Origin: an uncultured Dorea sp.
GTDB taxonomy: Bacteria > Bacillota > Clostridia > Lachnospirales > Lachnospiraceae
Direction: 5' to 3'
DNA: 64,000 nt
NCBI GenBank assembly: GCA_910585725.1
Contig: CAJUFA010000001.1
Span: 10,991-74,990, forward strand
Below, one piece after another: positions 40,231 through 48,880 of this stretch. Position 1 is the first letter of the stretch. Each line of letters opens with the position of its first letter. A program made the position numbers and the translations under genes. The notes beneath the pieces are model-generated. The model was not told the origin of the DNA. It searched no databases and saw only the letters and a program-made list of their open reading frames with translations.

Positions 40231-41551
40231 ACTCCATCTCCTCCACTCCTTTGTACTTCTTCCGTATCGCATCGATCTGCCGCTGCTGGTCTCTGGTGAT
40301 TCCAAATCCCATAGTTCGGCAGATATGGTCATTTTTCAGAATGCAGCAGCACATCCTTTTCCAACTTGGGATATCCTTCGTCGATTTGATATCGTCTGTG
40401 TCATCTGGTATCTTATCCAGGAATATCACCCGCGACTTCTTACTCAGCGTATAGTTAGACACTCCGTTCCTCTGAATCTGATACCCCTGCTCCTCCAACT
40501 CCTGAATCACCTCTTCATCAAGTCCGCCTCCCGTCTCATGCCAGAACTTAATCGAAGTGTTGAATTTCTTGATATAGTTATTACGCAGTCTCGTCGGAAG
40601 CGTATCCAGAAGAAACATTGTATACGACTTCCATGTATGCCCCTCGGGCAGCGTAACATTCCGATATCCCATCGCCTTGGTTCTTCCATAAAGCGCTCCA
40701 AAATTTGCTCCTCTTACCCTGCCCACCAACTTTACCCAGATCTGGGGATCAATTACACGATACAGGTTCAGAGACTCCTTCGAATAATCATTAAAAGGCG
40801 ACGCTACTCGCATCTGCGAAACCTTAAGCCCCGCTTTATAGTAAAGATCATACAGATGATTATAATCATAATTAAAAATGTAATTCGCATGCCAGATATC
40901 CTCCGTACTCCAGTCGTAAATCGGAGACGCGCACCAGACGTCCTTGAACTGCTTACTGATCCAACATTCTTCTTTATATCCATATCTTTTATTCAGAAAA
41001 CCACTGTACCTCTGCAACGACTCATCCGCACGCATACCTAAGATGCACACTGTCTTTCCGTTTCCGTGGGACATCTTATACCAGCGTCCGAACTGCTTTG
41101 CCAAATCCTCCTGATGCATCCGGTAACGATAAGTTGTTATGGGATTATTTTCCAGATTAATCACGTATTCTTTATCCGGCATCTGCCTGACCCACAACTC
41201 TTTCTTTTTATTATCCCATGGATACCAATACATCTCATAATTGCTCATGGCCGTTCGTGTTGCCATAGGAAGACATACCCAATAAGGTTCTACACGGTCT
41301 TTGATCTGTTCAAATGTTCTTTCTACATATTCTGTCGTTACAGTATACTGAGCCTCAAAATCCTGATGAAAGACGCCGATCTTCTTAACAGGCGCATATT
41401 TCTGCTGATAATCCAACACCATATTCAGCAGCAGACCACTGTCCTTTCCCCCGGAGAATGACAGATAGATATTATCAAATTCTTGAAAAATCAATTTCAT
41501 TCGCCCTAAAAAAGCTTCATATACATTCTCCTCCAGATAGTCTCGCTTCAT
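40220..41551 (-). CDS. ibrA: IbrA-like PAPS-reductase-family protein (DUF3440)
   Basis: A 443-aa protein with an N-terminal PP-loop ATP pyrophosphatase domain (SGGKDS at 33-38, HQDFEAQYTVT) like phosphoadenosine-phosphosulfate reductase. The DUF3440 extension follows (WASPIYDWSTEDIWHAN-type region; DPQIWVKLVGRVRGANFGALYG). A C-terminal cysteine cluster (RMCCCILKNDHIC) may bind metal. Residues needed for classical PAPS reduction are not obvious. It is coupled to ibrB by an 11-nt overlap. PP-loop plus ParB-like domain pairs recall DNA sulfur-modification proteins, but no dnd or ssp partner is present. Confidence 0.9.
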   Translation of the reverse strand: MKRDYLEENVYEAFLGRMKLIFQEFDNIYLSFSGGKDSGLLLNMVLDYQQKYAPVKKIGVFHQDFEAQYTVTTEYVERTFEQIKDRVEPYWVCLPMATRTAMSNYEMYWYPWDNKKKELWVRQMPDKEYVINLENNPITTYRYRMHQEDLAKQFGRWYKMSHGNGKTVCILGMRADESLQRYSGFLNKRYGYKEECWISKQFKDVWCASPIYDWSTEDIWHANYIFNYDYNHLYDLYYKAGLKVSQMRVASPFNDYSKESLNLYRVIDPQIWVKLVGRVRGANFGALYGRTKAMGYRNVTLPEGHTWKSYTMFLLDTLPTRLRNNYIKKFNTSIKFWHETGGGLDEEVIQELEEQGYQIQRNGVSNYTLSKKSRVIFLDKIPDDTDDIKSTKDIPSWKRMCCCILKNDHICRTMGFGITRDQQRQIDAIRKKYKGVEEMEYGV

Positions 41552-41612
41552 AGCATTCTCTCCCGCATTGAATTCTCATTTTCCATAATTTTCCAGAAAC
41601 TTTATGAGAGAT

Positions 41613-41641
41613 AATTTAACACAGAAAACAATCAAATTCAA
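41613..41641 (-). promoter_or_regulatory. Possible promoter of ibrAB
   Basis: On the minus strand TTGAAT (41636-41641), 17 nt, TAAATT (41613-41618), about 60 nt before the ibrA start. The -10 is weak. Confidence 0.5.
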
Positions 41642-41781
41642 TAGAATTGCATAGATTTTCAGCAATTACTTGATCATTTTGCACAGTTGTGTTAAACTCC
41701 CTCATGTACAGAAACAGGCCGCTTTCCATTAAGACAATACTTAATCCTAAGGAGCGGCAATTCTTTTTGCGAGGTATCGTT

Positions 41782-42105
41782 ATGATTTCAACTCACGGAC
41801 TGTCTGTAACAGCATTAAAAAAAGAACCCTTTTCGGGCTCTCACGGAGGGATGCGCTATTATCTGGCGGCATCCGGTGAATCGCTTGCCGCATATATCTA
41901 TCCAGAACCATGGTGTTTCGAGGCGGCGCCTGATATTCAGAAGGAAAAGAAAGAATTTCCCTTCTCCCAGGAAGGGCTTGACGAAGCCGTAGCCTGGATC
42001 GATGAACGTTACCGGACGGATCATGACCATTGGGAACGCATCGACAAAGATAAGATGCGGATATTGCTTGACACACCTGATGAATCTCTACAGTCCGTTC
42101 ATTGA
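41782..42105 (+). CDS. Conserved protein of unknown function
   Basis: A 107-aa soluble protein from the ATG at 41782 (GAGG about 9 nt upstream). The frame extends upstream to 41689 without a better signal. Visible features are GSHGGMRYYLA, YIYPEPWCFEAAP (aromatic-rich) and a C-terminal helical FPFSQEGLDEAVAWIDERY. This pattern recurs, from memory, in short conserved proteins of gut Clostridia, but I cannot name a function. It has no operon partner; both neighbours point the other way. Confidence 0.7.
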   Translation: MISTHGLSVTALKKEPFSGSHGGMRYYLAASGESLAAYIYPEPWCFEAAPDIQKEKKEFPFSQEGLDEAVAWIDERYRTDHDHWERIDKDKMRILLDTPDESLQSVH

Positions 42106-42171
42106 CTCACTTCCACAATCTGCGCGTCCCGCTTAATGCGAAGCGAGACGGCAGATCGCCGGAATGAATTT

Positions 42172-43809
42172 TCAAACACGTTCCAGAACTTCTTCCGCAA
42201 TATTCCTTGCATGGTCCGAAATACGCTCCAAACATACCAGCGTATCCAGAAATACGATACCTGCTTCCGTATTGCATTGGTTGCTTGCCAGCCGCTTGAT
42301 ATGCCGATTTCGCAGAGAAATCTCCAGATCATCCGCCTGTGTCTCTTTCTCTATAACCTTGAGCGCCTTTTCCCGGCTCTGCTCTGCAAATGCTTCATAC
42401 GCATATTGATAGCTGTCTACGCAGACTTCGAACATCTCCTTTAGCTGTGCGGTCCCTATTTCGGAAAATGAGACCTTTTTCTCATATAGAGTTTCTGCAA
42501 ACTCTGATATATTCTCGCAATAATCACTGATACGTTCCATATCTGACACCATCTGCAGCAGATGCGCAACATCCTGATGCTCTTTCTCGCTGATCTGCAG
42601 CGCGCCTAACTTGATGGCATAACTTGTAATCCCGGCGCTGAGCCTGTCTACCGCGCTCTCCTCTTTTTTCAGGAACTGTATCTCTTCTTCTTTCAGGGAA
42701 AACAATACGCGCTTTGCCACCTGAAGAGATTCTGCGACGATCTCACCCATTCGCGATACTTCCCGGACCGTCGACTGCAGTGCGATAACCGGCGTCTGCA
42801 AAATACGGTCGTCCAGAAGTACCTTTCCCTTATCCTGCTCATCCTCATCGGAATGTCCGATCTTCTTCGCCAGTTTGATAATCCAGCCAGACAGCGGGAA
42901 CAAAATCACCGTCGTTCCAATATTGAAAAATGTATGCACCATACTGATCTGTGTCTGCGTGATATATCCGAATCCAATCTCCGGATTCACAAACTCATAA
43001 TAGATAATCGCAGCCACGCTGAATAATCCCGTTCCGATAATATTAAACAGAAGATGCATCAATGCCGCCGTCTTAGCATTCTTCTTCGCCCCAAGACTAG
43101 AGAGGATCGCCGTCACACAGGTACCGATATTCTGTCCCATGATAATATAGACCGCCGCGCTGAAAGGAACCAGACCCGCCGCCGCAAGGCTCTGGAGGAT
43201 ACCTACGGATGCGGACGAACTCTGGATGACCGCCGTAACGACCGTACCCGCAAGGATACCTAACAACGGATTATCACCGAGAGTCACAAATATGCTGCAG
43301 AAGCTCTCCGATTCCTGCAGAGGCGCTACCGCGGACGACATCGTCGTAATACCGATAAAGAGGAGTCCGAAACCGATAATGATACTGGCGATCTCCTTAG
43401 ACGAACGCCTCTTCCCCGTCAACATAACAACAACTCCAAGCATAACCGCAACCGGCGCCAGCTTGGACGGACTTAGGAATTCCGCCCACTCCACTGCGGA
43501 CACCAGCCATCCGGTTACCGTCGTTCCAATATTCGCACCCATAATGACGCCCATCGCCTGGGTGAGGTTCATTATCCCCGCATTAACAAAACCTACCACC
43601 ATGACGGTCGTCGCAGAAGAGCTTTGAATGACGGCTGTAATCGCCGCGCCTAAAAGCACTCCCATTAGTTTGTTCCTGGTCAAAACTTCCAGCAGAGACT
43701 TCATCTTATTCCCCGCCGCATTCTCAAGTCCCTGCGCCATGATCTGCATCCCGTAGATGAACATTCCAAGCCCCCCGGCAAAGGGAATGATGATATCCAA
43801 GTAACTCAT
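42172..43809 (-). CDS. Na/Pi cotransporter fused to PhoU-like domain
   Basis: A 545-aa protein from the ATG at 43809 (AGGAGG upstream). The membrane part has about nine helices and contains the inverted Na/Pi-cotransporter signature twice: AVIQSSSATTVMVVGF (about 45) and AVIQSSSASVGIL (about 200), with GANIGTTVT and GQNIGTCVT. The last about 220 residues are helical and PhoU-like (ISDYCENISEFAE; SDHARNIAEEVL). YjbB/NptA-type proteins of this form export or import phosphate. No pst genes are adjacent. Confidence 0.92.
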   Translation of the reverse strand: MSYLDIIIPFAGGLGMFIYGMQIMAQGLENAAGNKMKSLLEVLTRNKLMGVLLGAAITAVIQSSSATTVMVVGFVNAGIMNLTQAMGVIMGANIGTTVTGWLVSAVEWAEFLSPSKLAPVAVMLGVVVMLTGKRRSSKEIASIIIGFGLLFIGITTMSSAVAPLQESESFCSIFVTLGDNPLLGILAGTVVTAVIQSSSASVGILQSLAAAGLVPFSAAVYIIMGQNIGTCVTAILSSLGAKKNAKTAALMHLLFNIIGTGLFSVAAIIYYEFVNPEIGFGYITQTQISMVHTFFNIGTTVILFPLSGWIIKLAKKIGHSDEDEQDKGKVLLDDRILQTPVIALQSTVREVSRMGEIVAESLQVAKRVLFSLKEEEIQFLKKEESAVDRLSAGITSYAIKLGALQISEKEHQDVAHLLQMVSDMERISDYCENISEFAETLYEKKVSFSEIGTAQLKEMFEVCVDSYQYAYEAFAEQSREKALKVIEKETQADDLEISLRNRHIKRLASNQCNTEAGIVFLDTLVCLERISDHARNIAEEVLERV

Positions 43810-43936
43810 TATTCTCCTCCTAATTATCATAAGTAACAACATTTCATATCTACACTTTCAAGATATCATCTAACCGCCTCAAACGCAAGCAATTTATTTC
43901 ATATCTTAACATACCCTAACTCATTTTTCACACAAT

Positions 43937-44293
43937 CTATTTCTTCATCTTCGGGTCGAATATTAACGACGCCAGATAACTGAAGATCAGGGCTGCAGAT
44001 ATCCCCACGGCGCTTGCCTTGAATCCCCCCAGAAAGATTCCGATAAATCCCTCCTTATCTACAGCCTCTTTAACTCCTTTCCACAAGAGATTGCCGAATC
44101 CGGTCAGCGGCACGCTGGCGCCGGCGCCGGCGAATTCTTGGAGCGGCTGATATATGTGAAACGCGCCGAGTACCGCCCCGCTGCAAACCAACAGTACCAT
44201 TACGCGTCCCGGCATAAGCTTGGTTCTGTCAAGAAGTATCTGTACGGCGGCACAGATCAGGCCGCCCACCCAAAATGCATTGATATAATCCAT
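43937..44293 (-). CDS. spoVAE: Stage V sporulation protein AE (SpoVAEb)
   Basis: A 118-aa membrane protein from the ATG at 44293 (AGGAGG upstream), the last gene of the spoVA operon. Four helices and the SpoVAE motif GAGASVPLTGFGNLLWKGV are present. SpoVA proteins form the channel through which dipicolinic acid enters the forespore and leaves at germination. An in-frame start at 44338 lies within spoVAD and is unlikely. Confidence 0.93.
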   Translation of the reverse strand: MDYINAFWVGGLICAAVQILLDRTKLMPGRVMVLLVCSGAVLGAFHIYQPLQEFAGAGASVPLTGFGNLLWKGVKEAVDKEGFIGIFLGGFKASAVGISAALIFSYLASLIFDPKMKK

Positions 44294-44306
44294 ACTACGC
44301 CTCCTA

Positions 44307-45311
44307 TCAGCAGTGTTCCAGCACAATCCCGTGTGCAATCCCCGGTACGCTGGAACCTTCGTTAAAACTTACCGTGGACATCAGCGCCCCTGTCGGAACA
44401 AAAAGCACCCTCTTCCACTCGCCTCGCTCAATCTTTGGCAGAATATAAGCAGATAACGTCGTCGCCGCACAACCGCAGCCACTTCCGCCGGCATGCGTAT
44501 CCTGCGTCTGCTGATCGAATATCGTCATACCGCAGTCCATGTGATTCTTCTTGATATCGTACTCCTTCCCTCTCATCAAATCGAAGAGAATACTCTGCCC
44601 GACATATCCAAGATCACCCGTCACGATCCGGTTGTAATCATCCGGCTTCCGCCCGAAGTCTTCCATATTCCGTATGATAGTGTCACACGCGGCGGGCGCC
44701 ATACACGCCCCCATATTCTGAGAATCTTTCAAACCATAATCTACGATCTTTCCTATCGTTACGCCAGTGATCCTGACATGGCTTCTCCTGGTACCTATAA
44801 GAAATGCAGCGCTTCCTGTCACAGTCCACTGTGCGGACAGCGGACGTTGGTTCGCATATCCTAACGGAAAACGGAATTCCTTCTCCGCACTTCCAAAATG
44901 ACTTGAAGTTACGGCAAGCATGGCGTCGCCATAACCCGCCGCGACGCTCATGGATGCCAGCGCCAAAGCCTCTCCCGATGTGGAGCAGGCTCCGAACAGG
45001 CCGAAAAGCGGAATCCCTAATTCCTTTACTCCGCCGGAAGTTGCAATTCCCTGCCGCAAAAGATCGCCTCCAAACATATATCTGACATCCTCCGCCTTTA
45101 CGCCCGATTTCCCAAGCGCAAGCCGGCATGCTTCCTTCTGCATGGCGCTCTCTGCCTCTTCCCATGTATTTTCACCAAACAGATCCTCTGTTTCCACCAT
45201 ATCGAACATCTTTCCAAGCGGCCCTTCTCCCTCCTTCTTTCCCGCAACAGACGCGCTGCTGATCAGATAAGGAGACGTCTCAAATGCAATACTTTGTAAT
45301 CCCTTTACCAT
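44307..45311 (-). CDS. spoVAD: Stage V sporulation protein AD
   Basis: A 334-aa soluble protein with a thiolase/KAS-III-like fold that binds dipicolinic acid. Recognisable segments are FGLFGACSTSGEALALASMSVAAG, SSHFGSAEKEFRFPLGYANQRP and GGSGCGCAATTLSAYILPKI. The length fits SpoVAD. It lies between spoVAC (25 nt) and spoVAE (13 nt) in the canonical AC-AD-AE order. GGAGTAG precedes the ATG. Confidence 0.96.
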   Translation of the reverse strand: MVKGLQSIAFETSPYLISSASVAGKKEGEGPLGKMFDMVETEDLFGENTWEEAESAMQKEACRLALGKSGVKAEDVRYMFGGDLLRQGIATSGGVKELGIPLFGLFGACSTSGEALALASMSVAAGYGDAMLAVTSSHFGSAEKEFRFPLGYANQRPLSAQWTVTGSAAFLIGTRRSHVRITGVTIGKIVDYGLKDSQNMGACMAPAACDTIIRNMEDFGRKPDDYNRIVTGDLGYVGQSILFDLMRGKEYDIKKNHMDCGMTIFDQQTQDTHAGGSGCGCAATTLSAYILPKIERGEWKRVLFVPTGALMSTVSFNEGSSVPGIAHGIVLEHC

Positions 45312-45336
45312 ATCTTCTACTCCATTTTCTTATTTA

Positions 45337-45798
45337 TTAGGACAGAATCCCGCTTATCTTCAACAGCCAGTACGCAAACCCCAGAAGCCAGCTTGTAAAG
45401 ACCCCGTACAGAATCACCGGCCCCGCGATCGTGAATATCTTACAGCCGATTCCCATAACCTGTCCTTCCTTCTTATACTCAATCGCCGGCGCCGCGACCG
45501 AATTCGCAAACCCGGTAATAGGCACCAGCGTGCCTGCCCCTCCCCATTTCGCTATGCGGGGATAGATACCGAATCCTGTCAGCAATACGCTTATCATGAC
45601 TAATATCATAGATGTCCATCCTCCGCTGATATCCTTGTCCAGACCGGCTTTCTCACAGATGCTTAGTATAACCTGCCCAACCGTACAGATCACACCGCCT
45701 GCTGCAAATGCCTTCGCCATATTTATCGGAAGATTATGAACCGGCGTCTTTTGTTTCACATAGTTCTCATATGCCTGCTGCTGTCTTTGCTTATCCAT
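45337..45798 (-). CDS. spoVAC: Stage V sporulation protein AC
   Basis: A 153-aa protein with four helices and the SpoVAC signature AFAAGGVICTVGQ, WTSMILVMISVLLTGFG and GGAGTLVPITGFANSVAAPAIEYKKEG (given here in parts). SpoVAC is the mechanosensitive dipicolinic acid channel subunit. AGGAGG sits 9 nt before the ATG, and spoVAB lies 14 nt upstream. Confidence 0.95.
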   Translation of the reverse strand: MDKQRQQQAYENYVKQKTPVHNLPINMAKAFAAGGVICTVGQVILSICEKAGLDKDISGGWTSMILVMISVLLTGFGIYPRIAKWGGAGTLVPITGFANSVAAPAIEYKKEGQVMGIGCKIFTIAGPVILYGVFTSWLLGFAYWLLKISGILS

Positions 45799-45812
45799 CT
45801 AATGTAACCTCC

Positions 45813-46229
45813 TCAAAATCTGTTAAAGAAAAATACAAACGCGCCAATCCCTTTCCCAAGCGCAACTCCAAGAATCACATATTTGATACCCCTAAGCAGC
45901 TTCACACGGCGGGCAAAGATAGGGAAGACGTCGAGGATCTCCGCCAAAGCCATAGACCAGCACCCCACGAAAATCCCTCCGAACAGGCCGAATACGGGTA
46001 TGATCCAGGCGCCATACGGAATTGCAATATGATAGATAAAGAAAATATTCCCCAGGATACCCCCGAGCGCCACACTGTCTTCATACAACATAATATGCTC
46101 GCCCGTATGCGTCCGGTCCGCAAAATCCGATATAACCCCCAGTCCGCTGATAAAAGAGAATAAGCCGCCCGCCACTACCATCCCGGCGCTAAGTCCGATG
46201 ACTGCCATCAAGATTTGTGCTGCCCACAT
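45813..46229 (-). CDS. spoVAB: Stage V sporulation protein AB
   Basis: A 138-aa membrane protein with about four helices, including AGMVVAGGLFSFISGLGVI and GIFVGCWSMALAEILDVFPIFARR, the SpoVAB hallmark. It overlaps the end of spoVAA by 41 nt. AAAGGAG precedes the ATG at 46229. Many Lachnospiraceae keep only spoVAC-AD-AE; here the longer AA-AB-AC-AD-AE set is present. Confidence 0.92.
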   Translation of the reverse strand: MWAAQILMAVIGLSAGMVVAGGLFSFISGLGVISDFADRTHTGEHIMLYEDSVALGGILGNIFFIYHIAIPYGAWIIPVFGLFGGIFVGCWSMALAEILDVFPIFARRVKLLRGIKYVILGVALGKGIGAFVFFFNRF

Positions 46230-46863
46230 CCAGTTCTTTCTCCTTTCTGGAATATGTCTCGATCAGAGTCGTCTGAACATCATTCTCATACAGACGCATC
46301 TCGACCTCCATCGGCGTCGGATCCACCGTGAATTTCTTCTTTCCAAAATGATTGAAGAAGGTAAGGATTCCGATAATCAGCCCGATACAATAGGTGAGTT
46401 CCAATATGGTGAACCCATCGGATTGTGTGCCCGTCAGCAATTCATAGATCTGAGAAAACAGCTTTGTCGTATCAACATCATTATTAAACGCCATAATAGA
46501 AAACGCGGCTCCGAAAAAGCTAATGATAACTACGATCACCGCCTTTATATAGTGGATCGCCCCGCCGGCAGCCTGCTGTTCCTCATAAGTAACGATAAAG
46601 TCTGACTCACCCATATTCTGCACTTCTATATTCGGATAACATTCATGGATACATTGGATCACCTTCAGGATCGATACGGCGGTTCGATTCTGATGTTTAT
46701 CGTCGGTGTTCCGGAATTTTAACAGCTTTATCGTCTTAAGCCTGGATACCACCGCCTGATTTGCACATTCCAACGTAAGAACATCCCCCAGCGTCACATC
46801 CGGCTTCGTTACTTCTACATCCCGATCCGCCTTAATATATACGGTCTCGCTGCTGCCTGCCAT
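46189..46863 (-). CDS. spoVAA: Stage V sporulation protein AA
   Basis: A 224-aa protein: a cytoplasmic N-terminal domain opening with VYIKADRDVEVTKPDVTLGDV, typical of SpoVAA, followed by two membrane helices (about 125-147 and 162-182) and a polar tail. It is required together with SpoVAB for dipicolinic acid uptake in Bacillus. The ATG at 46863 lies directly after the stop of the 65-aa gene. The 41-nt overlap with spoVAB is real, since both frames are conserved over it. Confidence 0.92.
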   Translation of the reverse strand: MAGSSETVYIKADRDVEVTKPDVTLGDVLTLECANQAVVSRLKTIKLLKFRNTDDKHQNRTAVSILKVIQCIHECYPNIEVQNMGESDFIVTYEEQQAAGGAIHYIKAVIVVIISFFGAAFSIMAFNNDVDTTKLFSQIYELLTGTQSDGFTILELTYCIGLIIGILTFFNHFGKKKFTVDPTPMEVEMRLYENDVQTTLIETYSRKEKELDVGSTNLDGSHRT

Positions 46864-46865
46864 GC

Positions 46866-47063
46866 TTATCCCCTGCCTTCCGCCATACCTGCATCCCGCA
46901 TAGTCTGAATTTCCTCAAATGATATGTCCTGCCGCACCAAAGTTCCTTCTTCCATGTTACTGCCGCCTCTCACATCATTCATATAGTAGACTACACCCAT
47001 TAGCGCCGCGATCATTACGATGCAGAACAGGCAGATCCTGATCTTTCTTCTTGCCTCATCCAT
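46866..47063 (-). CDS. 65-aa single-pass membrane protein, first gene of the spoVA operon
   Basis: The ATG at 47063 has AGAAGG 8 nt upstream; a GTG three codons earlier is less likely. The protein has a basic N-terminus, one helix (about residues 8-27, ICLFCIVMIAALMGVVYYM) and an acidic C-terminal tail (EEIQTMRDAGMAEG). It lies between a sigmaF/G-type promoter and spoVAA with a 2-nt gap, so it should be made only in the forespore. I do not know a named homologue. A small partner of the SpoVA channel is a reasonable guess. Confidence 0.72.
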   Translation of the reverse strand: MDEARRKIRICLFCIVMIAALMGVVYYMNDVRGGSNMEEGTLVRQDISFEEIQTMRDAGMAEGRG

Positions 47064-47094
47064 ATTTTCCACCTTCTTTATTCCTTTTGGCTCT

Positions 47095-47124
47095 TAGTAT
47101 GGATGTTTTACCCGAAAATATACA
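47095..47124 (-). promoter_or_regulatory. SigmaF/sigmaG-type promoter of the spoVA operon
   Basis: On the minus strand TGTATA (47119-47124), a 17-nt spacer and CATACTA (47095-47101). The -10 equals the sigmaG consensus and the -35 differs from TGAATA by one base. Position (about 32 nt before the first gene) and forespore-specific target genes agree. Confidence 0.75.
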
Positions 47125-47206
47125 TTACATATTATGCTATATACTATATTCATTCTGAAATTGAAGTATCTATATTTCGCGAAGCCAAAGAATCTCTCCT
47201 TTGCAA

Positions 47207-47254
47207 TTAAAAAACCGCATGAAAACAACATATTTTTAAGTCATTTTCATACGG
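47207..47254 (-). terminator. Terminator of the spoIIA operon
   Basis: CCGCATGAAAA (47215-47225) pairs with TTTTCATACGG (47244-47254) with one G-T pair; T residues follow on the minus strand. It begins 5 nt past the sigF stop. Confidence 0.85.
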
Positions 47255-47258
47255 CTCT

Positions 47259-47972
47259 TCAGATCTTTTCCCGGAGGCTTTTCAATATCTTCTTCTCCAT
47301 CCTCGACACCTGGACCTGCGAAATTCCCAGAGTAACCCCCACCTGCGTCTGCGTCTGGTTCGCAAAATACCGAAGATAGATCAACTTTCGTTCTTCTTTA
47401 TTCAGATATGTCAGAAGCTGGGAAAGAAGCATATGATTAAGTAGTTGTTCTTCCCCTCCTTCCTTATCCGGCAGCTTATCCATCAGCCGTATCTCCTGTC
47501 CCTCATTCTGATAGATCGGCTTGTACAGAGACTCGATATCTCCGCTGGCGTCCAACGCCTGGGTCAATTCTTCATTTGCCACTCCCAGATGTTCGGCAAT
47601 CTCGGGAATCGTCGGATCCCGCCCCCACTTTTCCTGCAGCTTCTCCTGGCAGAGGTACGCCTTGTAAGCCAGCTCCTTAAGCGACCGGCTTACCTTGATC
47701 ATCCCATCGTCCCTTAAGAAGCGCTTGATCTCTCCCGAAATCATAGGAACCGCATAAGTAGAAAACTTCACATCGTAAGAGAGGTCGAACTTATCAATCG
47801 CTTTCAACAAACCGATACTTCCCACCTGAAACAGATCTTCCGCCTCCACGCCTCTGTTGCAGAACCTCTTTACGATACACCAGACAAGTCCTGTATTCTC
47901 CTCCACCAACTGTGCTTTCGCCTCTTCATCCCCTTCGTGAGATCTCTGAATCAAAGCGATTGTGCGGTCCAT
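47259..47972 (-). CDS. sigF: RNA polymerase sigma-F factor
   Basis: A 237-aa sigma-70-family factor, the first forespore-specific sigma. Region 2 (DLFQVGSIGLLKAIDKFDLS, FSTYAVPMISGEIKRFLRDDG), region 3 (WGRDPTIPEIAEHLG) and region 4 (ERKLIYLRYFANQTQTQVGVTLGISQVQVSRMEKKIL) are complete; only parts are quoted. It is held by SpoIIAB, encoded immediately upstream with a 22-nt overlap. It is the last gene of spoIIAA-spoIIAB-sigF and is the likely first user of the spoVA promoter class here, together with sigmaG. Confidence 0.96.
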   Translation of the reverse strand: MDRTIALIQRSHEGDEEAKAQLVEENTGLVWCIVKRFCNRGVEAEDLFQVGSIGLLKAIDKFDLSYDVKFSTYAVPMISGEIKRFLRDDGMIKVSRSLKELAYKAYLCQEKLQEKWGRDPTIPEIAEHLGVANEELTQALDASGDIESLYKPIYQNEGQEIRLMDKLPDKEGGEEQLLNHMLLSQLLTYLNKEERKLIYLRYFANQTQTQVGVTLGISQVQVSRMEKKILKSLREKI

Positions 47973-48406
47973 AATCTACGTCCTTTTCCTATAGTTTTGT
48001 CCATCTTTACGACGGTCCCTTTTCCCGGCTCCGAGATCACCGTAAGATGATCCATAAAGGCTTCCATAAAGGAAAACCCCATCCCGGAACGCTCAAGCTC
48101 CGGTTTTGTAGTGAAAAGCGGCTCCATAGCCTGTTTCACATCTTCAATCCCTCTTCCCGTATCCTCGATCTCCAGATATAAGGTCTTTCCTTCTGTACGC
48201 CCGCGGATACAGATGCTATGTATCTCATTCTCATAACCGTGGATGATGGCGTTCGTTACCGCTTCCGACACCGCGGTCTTCACATCCGACACCTCCTCTA
48301 CCGTAGGGTTCAGAGACGTCATGAACGCCGCCACCGTTACTCTGGCAAATGATTCGTTGGAAGAGCGGCTGTCAAAGATCAGCTGCATCTCATTGGTATG
48401 TTCCAT
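47951..48406 (-). CDS. spoIIAB: Anti-sigma-F factor / serine kinase SpoIIAB
   Basis: A 151-aa GHKL-fold protein. It binds and inhibits sigma-F and phosphorylates SpoIIAA. The N box (AVSEAVTNAIIHGYEN) and the G1/G2 ATP-lid motifs (DTGRGIEDV; RSGMGFSFMEAFMD) are intact. It is separated from spoIIAA by no bases and overlaps sigF by 22 nt, consistent with stoichiometric, coupled expression. Confidence 0.96.
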   Translation of the reverse strand: MEHTNEMQLIFDSRSSNESFARVTVAAFMTSLNPTVEEVSDVKTAVSEAVTNAIIHGYENEIHSICIRGRTEGKTLYLEIEDTGRGIEDVKQAMEPLFTTKPELERSGMGFSFMEAFMDHLTVISEPGKGTVVKMDKTIGKGRRLWTAQSL

Positions 48407-48718
48407 CTATTTCTCCTCCTCATATATCTGCATGATTTTTGTTACTCCCGACATCGTCAATATCTTCTTCATCCTTTCATTCGTATGCACTGCGCACACC
48501 TCTCCTCCCAACATATAGATCCGTTTATACCGTCCCATAATCACTCCGATTCCTGAACTATCCATAAAATTAGTCTCCTTAAAATCAAAGACAACATAAC
48601 GAATATGGTTATGCTCGATCAGATGATCTGCTTCTTTCCGAATCTCCTCTGCATTATGATGATCCAGCTCATTCGGAAGAAATACCGTCAGGCAATTCTC
48701 CTGTACCTGATATTTCAT
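48407..48718 (-). CDS. spoIIAA: Anti-anti-sigma factor SpoIIAA
   Basis: A 103-aa STAS-domain protein with the regulatory motif FMDSSGIGVIMGRYK; the second serine (about Ser55) corresponds to the residue phosphorylated by SpoIIAB. Dephosphorylated SpoIIAA releases sigma-F. A strong ribosome-binding site (AAGGAGG) precedes the ATG. First gene of the operon. I could not find a clean sigma-H promoter upstream. Confidence 0.95.
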   Translation of the reverse strand: MKYQVQENCLTVFLPNELDHHNAEEIRKEADHLIEHNHIRYVVFDFKETNFMDSSGIGVIMGRYKRIYMLGGEVCAVHTNERMKKILTMSGVTKIMQIYEEEK

Positions 48719-48822
48719 ACTGCTCCTCCTTCCATATACGGGTACGCCGCTTCATTCCTTCCGGCAGCAAATCCGGAAAATCTGCCTGTATATACGTTCG
48801 GCAGCTCCCGCAGATAAAGCGT

Positions 48823-48852
48823 AAAAAAGGATATGTGTATTCACATATCCTT
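48823..48852 (-). terminator. Terminator after the TPR gene
   Basis: AAGGATATGTG (48827-48837) pairs perfectly with CACATATCCTT (48842-48852) around a 4-nt loop; on the minus strand TTTTTTAC follows. Very strong. Confidence 0.93.
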
Positions 48853-48880
48853 CTCCTTCGTGTATCAAAATCATGTCGTC

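Noticed and set aside
39462..41551. Integrated mobile element at tRNA-Gly carrying ibrAB
   Set aside because: I see no integrase, no other mobile genes and no repeated tRNA 3' end downstream.
48719..48820. Sigma-H promoter before spoIIAA
   Set aside because: A GGATTT and a GGAATGA are present, but the spacing is too short for the sigma-H consensus.
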